From Tanypteryx hageni (Eukaryota; Arthropoda; Insecta; Odonata; Petaluridae), in contig CM054116.1 of the NCBI GenBank assembly GCA_028673005.1, positions 130,425,547 through 130,489,546 on the forward strand: DNA of 64,000 nt, in the 5' to 3' direction. Numbering within the stretch: the stretch's first letter is position 1; every line of letters starts with the position of its first letter. The translations under genes were made by a program, and so were the position numbers. The notes under the pieces are model-generated. The model saw only the letters and a program-made list of their open reading frames with translations, made no database searches and was not told the origin of the DNA. This document shows, piece after piece, positions 57,293 to 64,000 of this stretch.

Positions 57293-60172
57293 TTCGTAAA
57301 GTTCTCGAGTGCCACAACATCTGTTTGGAAGAGATAAAGTGGGAAGAGACTCTCAGCTACTGTGTTGTAAGGAGAACAAAGCAGCAAACTGAATATTTAC
57401 AGAGAACTCGACTGCATTCTTTGAATGGAGTTGATTTGTGGAATAAACCATTATTACTTCATTATGCGATAATGCATCAACTAATTGAAATAGATTTATG
57501 TAAAAAAATAAGCTATATAACGTACTATGGCATAGATATTCCAAAATTTTCACGTAAATCTGATTATTAGGTAAAACGTTATAAATGCTTATAATGAACT
57601 ACATCAAAATTGGCCAATTCAATTAAATAACTGCCGATTTACGATCAAGTGGTAATTAAATCTAGCTCGTCTCTTGAGGTTTTACTGTATAATCAATTCA
57701 AACTAGGGGCCTATTTCAATTGTGTAATTATTTAATTTGCAATATTTCTTTATATAAGTTTAATGTTCGAATTCTTGAATACCCCACATTTCCATATGGA
57801 AACCAAGGTTCGGGCTTAAAAATTCCAACTTTGGCTAAGGTTTGGCCTTGCGATTAATTTGTCATGGCATAACAGTTTGATCGCGAATTGTCTGCAATGC
57901 ATGTTAAAAGGATTACATTTAATTAATCTATCACTCATCATTCTCTCTCACATTTTTCAATCATAACCCACGCTACGTGCCTCTTATTTATGTTAAATAA
58001 TGGTACATTCGGTTCTCGAGTTAAATCATAATGTTCTCTTTCAGATTCAATGAACCTGATTGTATTGTAACTTTAATTGGAATAAAATTGAAATTAAATA
58101 TAAATACCAATAATCAAATGAAACTTATACAGCATCTATATTAATTTCATTTAACATTATAACGTGACTTTCATTTAAATACTAACTAAAATTAATATAG
58201 CGTGTTGTATACATTTAAGCTTTCTGCACTTTTTGATTTATTAAAGAAATTCTGATTTTAATTCTTACCAATATGTAAGTGAAGCTTCAATGTGTAAACT
58301 GTTAAACGAAGCGAATATGAAAGTTTATTTACTAACAATACTAACTATGTACTGTTGTTAGTAACCATACAAACTCTGTAAACAAAATGACATTTCAATA
58401 TACATTTATAAGCTGAACACGACTTCTATCAGTAATCAACTGTTCTGCCAGGATGCAGCACTCCACTGTTACTCAACACCCTTTACAGGTTTTGAAAACT
58501 AACTGCGCTTGGCAAAAGTCACCTCACCTTGTACAATATAATAGAGATGGTGCTAAATCAAAATGGTATTTGAAAAAATAAATCGTGTTCAATTTTCGCA
58601 AATGGAAAACTAGCTAACAGACAAACTCAATTTTGCAATGCTTAAATGGTAAGTAGCCTAACACCAGAAATACATCGATTAAAAACAAACTGCCATGATT
58701 AATCATTACTAGCTTTACTTAACACCTCTCATTAAAATTTAAGAGAAAGCTTTTTAATAAGTTTTGTACTTGCCAATACTTAAAATATTTCATGCAACTG
58801 ATAAATATTTTGTTATATTGTCACAATAAAGTTGAATTTGTTTCTGTAAAATTTTCTACTACACCACCTTTTTGAACTTCATGAATGAACTGACACAAAA
58901 TGCAAATTCGCAAAGTACAAGTCCTATTTTCCCATAAGGCGCAATTGTATTAATGGGGAGCACAGTTACCAGCCAACCTAAAAAAATTCATTTTTTTATC
59001 ATAAATAATGCAGCTTAACAGAAAATAAAAGAAAACATCATAAAGTGAAACAATTTCTTTAATTAACTTCAAAACGCGTAATAGTAAATAAAAACCCTGC
59101 ATTTGGCAATTGTGCAGTTTATCTACAGCACATTTTCACATGCAATTTTCAATCTTCTTTTGTTCATTCCAAGGAAATGCTTAAATTTAAATTGATGAAC
59201 TACTAAAATGGAATGTTGAGTATGTGATGCATGAATGTTTTATTGGGTCCTGACACTTCCAAGCCGCAAAAAAAAGCACTGGCATTATAAAGTGGTAACA
59301 TGTCTTTTAACTGCTCAAAATACTCGGCAGAAAATCTTACATTGCAAGATGATGGCAATTCTTAAATTTACATTAAAAGTTCAGAATAAAAACCTAACAA
59401 AAAAATAACATTTCCTTAAATTGGGTTCAAAATACGAAGATAATAGCAAATGAAAACCTTATATTCCAAAATGATGGCATTTCTTTAAATTTTAAACTAA
59501 ATTTCGTCATTGTCATTTTGGCGTTGAAGTTCAAACTGAGCTACAAAATAATTAAGTCGAGAATTATCCCATTTTTACTTCAAAAATTGCTCATCATGAG
59601 CATTATAAATATAATATAATAATAATAGTCCTTTTCCAGGGCGACAAAGTTGAAACTGAAATTCGAAACAGGTCCGAAGATCGTAGGTCAATTATTTCTA
59701 ATTTTAATTTGCTAAAGAGTAAAAGTCTGTAAGTCGGAAAATCGATTTTTAATTGTTAACTTATGAGGAATGGCATCCCCTCCACTACCTCCCACCCCAC
59801 AAAAATAAAAATTCTGGCCTCGAGGTGCACATCCTCATGGTCCCATTAGTAAGTGTACCAAGTTTTAAAGTCTAATATTTTTGGTTTTCAAGATATGCTG
59901 TCCACACACACACACATTGCCTTTTATTAATAGAGATATTACTATTGCTACCATTGCACATTACTATTGCATACTATTCCAGTTACTGAAAACAAGAATG
60001 AAACAAAGTATAAAACAAATCAAAACATTTGAATTATGTCTTTTAGTTTAACATCGAACTTAATATTTAGCTGCACTCATGTGCAACTAGCTGCTATTAC
60101 CTAGCAACGTAACCAAAAAGTCAGCAGACAAAAAAGAGCTCAAGTTCCCAGTGGTCACATAGTTTGCAAACA
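57293..60172. other. AT-rich non-coding DNA
   Basis: No supported gene. A 167-codon ORF at 57067-57570 straddles the Tigger right end and is spurious. GAGGTTTTACTGTA at 57678 resembles a pogo-type right end. 59895-59925 has a short (CA)n run followed by CCTTTTATTAATAGAGATA, a motif that looks like a repeat 3' end. Confidence 0.5.
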
Positions 60173-60408
60173 TACAGGATGTACCATTTAAAATGCAACC
60201 CAAATTTCGATGTTGTTTACAAGCTCTGATATTGCAACAAGACAAAGTTCTTTCCCTCTTTGTTGAATCCCCTCACACTAATGCACATGCGCATGTAAAA
60301 ATGACCTTGACTATATTATAGCTGGCGTCCTCAGTTGCTGAATAGCGTTGGAAGTGCAAACATGGTTTTTACTCAAAGAGAACATGTGTTTATTGTTGAG
60401 CATTATTA
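60173..60408 (+). pseudogene. 5' end of an unidentified transposon with a short ORF start
   Basis: The block opens at about 60173 with ACAGGATGTACCATTTAAAA, like the 'acagggtgt' ends of several insect transposons. ATG at 60362 begins MVFTQREHVFIVEHYY. This resembles the N-terminus of DUF4817-type helix-turn-helix proteins encoded by insect mobile elements (pattern MVYT...FIVEHYF). After the second Tyr the frame is cut by the palindrome-headed element at 60409. No continuation was found downstream, so it is a fragment. Confidence 0.45.
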
Positions 60409-60740
60409 CTTTCTCCATATACGAAGTATAGAGAAAGTATTGTTTTCATGAAAAAATCGAATTCGAGATTTCAACGGAAATATATGTTTTAAGGTCCCCT
60501 GAACACGTTTTGACTGTTTCTCGAATATGTCTGCCTGTCTGTATGTGATAGATTTTTGTGGGCGCTCTAACTCAAAAACTATTAATCAGATCAACGCAAA
60601 ATTTTATATTTAACATTTTTATAAAAGTTAGAAGATCTGATTAGTTTTTGGTAAAAATAAATGGATCATGGGTATTCATTAAAATGCAGCAATAATAATC
60701 AAGTGGAACATTCTGAGATAACAGCAAATGGCAGTGTTAC
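60409..60740 (+). mobile_element. Second copy of the palindrome-headed element (partial)
   Basis: ACTTTCTCCATATACGAAGT followed by its inverse forms a hairpin, and the sequence then follows the 18269 copy (GTATTG, CATGAAAAAATCGAATTCGA-type text, CTGTCTGTATGTG). No matching right end was found, so the right limit is approximate. It inserted into the ORF start described at 60173-60408. Confidence 0.65.
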
Positions 60741-61639
60741 TTCAAACTCCCTATCTCATAAATGTCTAATAAAAAGGGAATGAAATTACTCTGTAACACA
60801 CAATGATAATACTAACCAACAATATTTTTAGGTATCGCATAGAACACTGCAGATCAGTTCCAGGTTGTCATCTGAGTCGCAGACTGCAAGTTGAGAGCCA
60901 TAGAATGATAAGTATACTTTCGATGGATGCCTCTGAAACAACAAGAGAATCAAATCAGAAATCTTGCAACAAGTAATCTCATATTGAATATGATTCACGA
61001 TTCATGTAGTAAATTATGTAATGTTCCTAATTCCTTAATGTTATATTATTCTACAAGCTTTCTAATCTAAAATTCTGTTGCAACTCAAGCTTTTCTTCAA
61101 TTCCAAGTTTTGTAAAGAAACGGAGAAATCATTTCCCATGTGCTTAATATTTTATTCAAATGCCATCCGACTCGAGTTTATAGACATGAATTAATATCAA
61201 TTAAAGAGTGACTAAATATGTCATTATCATTAATGAATTTGTCCATAGAAAATGTCACCTCTAGCTCAGTGGTACAAACCTACAGGGTTAAGAAAGTGCT
61301 ACGTAGCATCGACATTAGACACGACCAATCTCCGAGTTAGAATGGAATATTCGGCTAGCCAAGGAGGATTATAACGCGATCGATGTATCATTCGTACGAA
61401 ACTGCTGTTTAGATTAGAAAGAGGAAATCAGAGGAATTTTATCCAACTATTACAATGCATTCCAACAATCACTTCATAAATTGGTGGAATAATATGAAAC
61501 TATGCAGAATGGCATAAGTTGTAATTTGGGAATAACATTGAAACAGAATATACCTACTTATAATTTTATAACCTACCCCGTTTAGAATATCCATTATCTT
61601 GGTGTCAATTACTGGCTCGAGCAAAAATAACAAAATCGA
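60741..61639. other. Non-coding
   Basis: Nothing supportable seen. Confidence 0.4.
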
Positions 61640-62335
61640 GTCGTCATCGTGGTTAATGATTGTAAACGAAATAACTACGAAAGATAAGATAACAAGATTA
61701 ATTAAATCTTCATTGGTTGAACACCTCTTTCTGAGAGGGACTGCCCCACAACTGCACTCGTGCTGATATAAAACTTTATCACCTACCCCTAGTAGATTTT
61801 CTGTTACGTCGAGTTATTTAAATTTCTAAAAAGGCACCTTGACAAGAATATATTTTTTCTGAAAATAATAACAACATTGGCGAAGGAAGTTTTCCGAGAT
61901 ATACCATAGTACGTTTATTAAAATTGTTGACTGAGTTGTGATCGAAAAACGAAATTCAACGGAGATTTCGGATGCGCTACCGACGTCACTCGGATAACAG
62001 TAAAACACACACGGCTTTTGTAACGCACATTGATAGATTTAGAAATATCTGCTGTAGGTTACATTTTATTGCTGATCTCCAACACCTTTTCTCGTTTTCA
62101 GTTCCTTTTCCGGCTGTTGATTGACGAGGAACGGGTATCAACGTGAAAAGTATCATGTGTCACTTATCTATGCCGTTATATATCACTTCAATTGTTGATT
62201 ATGATAAAATTTTTAACATTTTTACGCTCTTAATGGCGCATAATTTGCAATAAATAACCTTTCCACATGTTACAACTCCGTTGATGGTAACACTTGACTA
62301 TCGTATTAACTTCACAGACATGCAGACATCCATAA
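61640..62335 (-). repeat. Dispersed copy of the 34-37-kb repeat family
   Basis: The left edge GTAAACGAAATAACTACGAA (61663) matches 20117-20175 inverted. The unit at 61780-62010 is the reverse of array units: CCTACCCCTAGTAG, GTTACGTCGAGTTAT, GGCACCTTGACAAGAATATA, ACAACATTGGCG and GCGCTACCGACGTCAC. The tail at 62060-62330 matches 37285-37600 directly. This copy ends about 420 bases before the UPF0449 gene start. Confidence 0.75.
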
Positions 62336-62754
62336 TATATGGTAAGAAATACATTTTCACTTACAGATTTTTTAAAAATATTTTAACATGAAACAAAGTG
62401 AGTTCAATTTGCTTGCTTTGTTTTTAAAAACTTCAATTGGGGAAACGCTTTTACATTTTTATATTCATTAATAAAATAACAAATGCTATTTTCAAATGAT
62501 AATCATAGTTGTGGAGAAAAAGAAATTAAACATTAAATTGTTGTCCCACCTGTTTGCGCAAAGCGATCTTCTTTTGTACTATCGATAAGGAAATCAAGGG
62601 AAAAGTTACTGGCGCATGTAGTTGTTATTTTGATTGCAAGGTCACTGAAAAACAAATCGGCAAACCCTTGAAGACTAATCCCAAAAACCCTTACTACTTA
62701 CTTGTCACAACTCGATTAAAAGTCATCATATACGGCGTTGCACTCGTGTTATTA

Positions 62755-63185
62755 ATGTTTCGAAAGAAGCCCAATATACCCCCTAGGCCATTGCCACCGA
62801 CTGCTGACCAAATCGAAGATGACTTAGAAAAAGTATCGGTTGATGACGTAGTATTCAGACTATTTGAAGAGGTGAAAGTGCAAGGTAATTCTTTATGGTA
62901 TATACCAATTATATGTGCATATGGATTTTACCGCCATCCGATTGTTTCTTTACAGAAAAAATAAATACTGAAGCTTTGAGTGAAGATATTTCGGAATCTT
63001 CTATCCATAGTGTCAATGCAGATACTGTATATAACCAAGTTAAGCGTTTGGTTGAAGTGAATCAAGACCTGAAGGAACTTTTAATAGTACTAACGGAAAA
63101 AAATTCAGCATTACAAACTAGTCGAAATGGCTTAAAATACATGGCAGACGAAATAAGACAGCAGTCGATGGAGGCGTTGAAGTGA
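62755..63185 (+). CDS. UPF0449 (C19orf25-like) protein, two exons
   Basis: Exons 62755-62884 and 62956-63185 are joined in phase 1 across a 71-base intron to give about 119 residues. The N-terminus MFRKKPNIPPRPLPPTADQI followed by EDDLEKVSVDDVVF matches the UPF0449 signature (Pro-rich, then PPT-eQI--D, then DpvF). The rest (TVYNQVKRLVEVNQDLKELL, LTEKNSALQTSRNGLKYMAD) is a predicted coiled coil corresponding to the Y-x-x-x-R-x-Y-V-x-x-N-Q-x-L region of the family. Length agrees with the vertebrate protein (about 118 aa). I chose the Met at 62755 because homologues start just before the RP-PPT block. The frame stays open upstream to 62554, so a longer N-terminus cannot be excluded. The molecular function of the family is not established. 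A poly(A) signal lies 62 bases after the stop. Confidence 0.85.
62885..62955 (+). other. Intron of the UPF0449 gene (71 bp)
   Basis: The donor is CAAG followed by GTAATT, and the acceptor is TTGTTTCTTTACAG. Removing it restores a continuous coiled-coil reading frame (VKVQ-EKINTEAL), which neither unspliced frame gives. The short length fits insect introns. Confidence 0.85.
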
Positions 63186-63246
63186 GCAGCATTAAAGTGC
63201 CAAAAAGTAATGACGACCAATATGACTTGTTTGTTATTTGTGGGGG

Positions 63247-63252
63247 AATAAA
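63247..63252 (+). terminator. Polyadenylation signal AATAAA
   Basis: AATAAA lies 62 bases downstream of the UPF0449 stop codon. No other canonical signal is closer. Confidence 0.65.
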
Positions 63253-63259
63253 AGGCATC

Positions 63260-64000
63260 GATTTAAGTGAGCATATTCGTTTTAATATTTACTGGAATTT
63301 ATAATAACCTTGTTTTTTTTGACAACCATGTAATTAATATCCAGTTATGCTCTGGAAAATATCCTGAAAATGTAGTTGAATATTAACTAATTTTTTATTG
63401 CTTCTATTATATTTAGTGATATTCATAATGGGCTATGTATAACAAATGTCGTCATAGGTTAATCCAATGCCTACAAAACAATCTTCAAGCCCATGCACAT
63501 GCTGTTAAATATTTTAATCATTAAATCAATTGCTGAACTAACGATGATGTTTACTTTGTTATGGAAATGTAAATATGGTTTACTTATCTATTTTATCTAT
63601 ACAGAGTTGATAGATAATACTGATCATATTTCTCATGTAACTGGCATATGCTGAAATATATATAGGAGAAATACAGAATCAAGAAAAATTCTGCCGTCTT
63701 CCACTTGCAGAGTGACTGTTTTACCACTTAACTATAGTCACAGGCCACTTGTTTCAGAAAAAATCTTGGTTAGGGCTTGCTTATCCAAGCTAGTATCCAT
63801 CAGATATCCTGCAAGAGTTACACCAAATAAAACCCATTACCCTCTCACCAGTGAGATAAATATTAAATAGTAACATTTAAATAGTTTAGTTTTTTATTAC
63901 TATTAAAGAGCAGAAAAGTTCACAAGTTTTGCATGTGTAAATAATATCTGCCCAGCCAATGAAGCTAGAACTTTTATTGTGTCCTTTTATCATAGCAAAA
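63260..64000. other. Non-coding, AT-rich
   Basis: No gene recognised. 63690-63760, read on the minus strand, has AGTTAAGTGGTAAAACAG and a poor box B-like block, a possible very old SINE, not strong enough to call. Confidence 0.4.

Noticed and set aside
57067..57570. 167-codon ORF
   Set aside because: Crosses the right TIR of the Tigger element and has no recognisable domain.
47278..57689. One giant pogo element from CAGTAAAACCTC at 47278 to GAGGTTTTACTG at 57678
   Set aside because: The ends match over only about 12 bases, and the interval contains a complete LINE and a complete Tigger with its own TIRs; pairing cannot be supported without other copies.

Overview
The window looks like nuclear DNA of an animal, most likely an arthropod (probably an insect) with a large, AT-rich, transposon-laden genome. 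The grounds are spliceosomal exons and introns, long AT-rich non-coding stretches, no operons or ribosome binding sites, and a typical metazoan transposon set: Tigger/pogo, piggyBac-type TTAA elements, hAT, a Penelope-like element, RTE-type and CR1/Jockey-type non-LTR retrotransposons and tRNA-derived SINEs. The species cannot be named from sequence alone. No rRNA, CRISPR array or prokaryotic feature was seen. Host coding DNA is sparse. (i) At 62755-63185 lies a compact two-exon gene encoding a UPF0449 (C19orf25-like) coiled-coil protein of about 119 residues. (ii) At 8450-8675 and 10255-10537 lie two GC-rich exons in an AT-rich setting. They encode paralogous peptides sharing LLLRYSQRWAK and a CPCQ(Y/F)-(I/V)E block, and look like duplicated, possibly mutually exclusive, exons of one unidentified gene.

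Layout. 1-7 kb: a TIR element (2507-3343) with a large imperfect palindrome, then a pogo-like element (3829-6894) hosting a decayed Penelope-like element (4575-6387) whose terminal repeats are inverted. 8-17 kb: the paired exons and long intron-like DNA with TA microsatellites, a small hAT element (13821-14125) and a weak terminal-exon candidate. 17-25 kb: piggyBac-type non-autonomous elements (17215-17748 and 23479-24268), a palindrome-headed TIR element (18269-19102), a long TA array, a split LINE (22741-24900) and a 38-bp-arm perfect hairpin. 25-34 kb: a retroelement graveyard with LINE endonuclease remnants on the minus strand, a decayed RTE containing a SINE, a nearly full-length RTE-type LINE with an 11-bp target duplication (28207-31481, minus strand), and a further LINE remnant (32140-33865).

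34.6-37.6 kb: a divergent tandem array of about 354-bp units marked by GGGGGGTAGG, with related single units at 22 kb and 61.8 kb. 38-48 kb: double-hairpin and TTAA elements, a long foldback (44.0-45.6 kb) and a near-identical 98-bp direct repeat. 48.6-52.9 kb: a CR1/Jockey-type LINE with intact ORF1 and an intact reverse transcriptase but no endonuclease domain. 54307-57290: a complete Tigger element with matched TIRs, TA flanks and a transposase inactivated mainly by stop codons. 60.2-62.3 kb: a transposon remnant interrupted by a second palindrome-headed element, and another copy of the 34-37 kb repeat family, directly upstream of the UPF0449 gene. Most of the window is therefore nested mobile DNA. 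Its order of insertion can be read at several sites.
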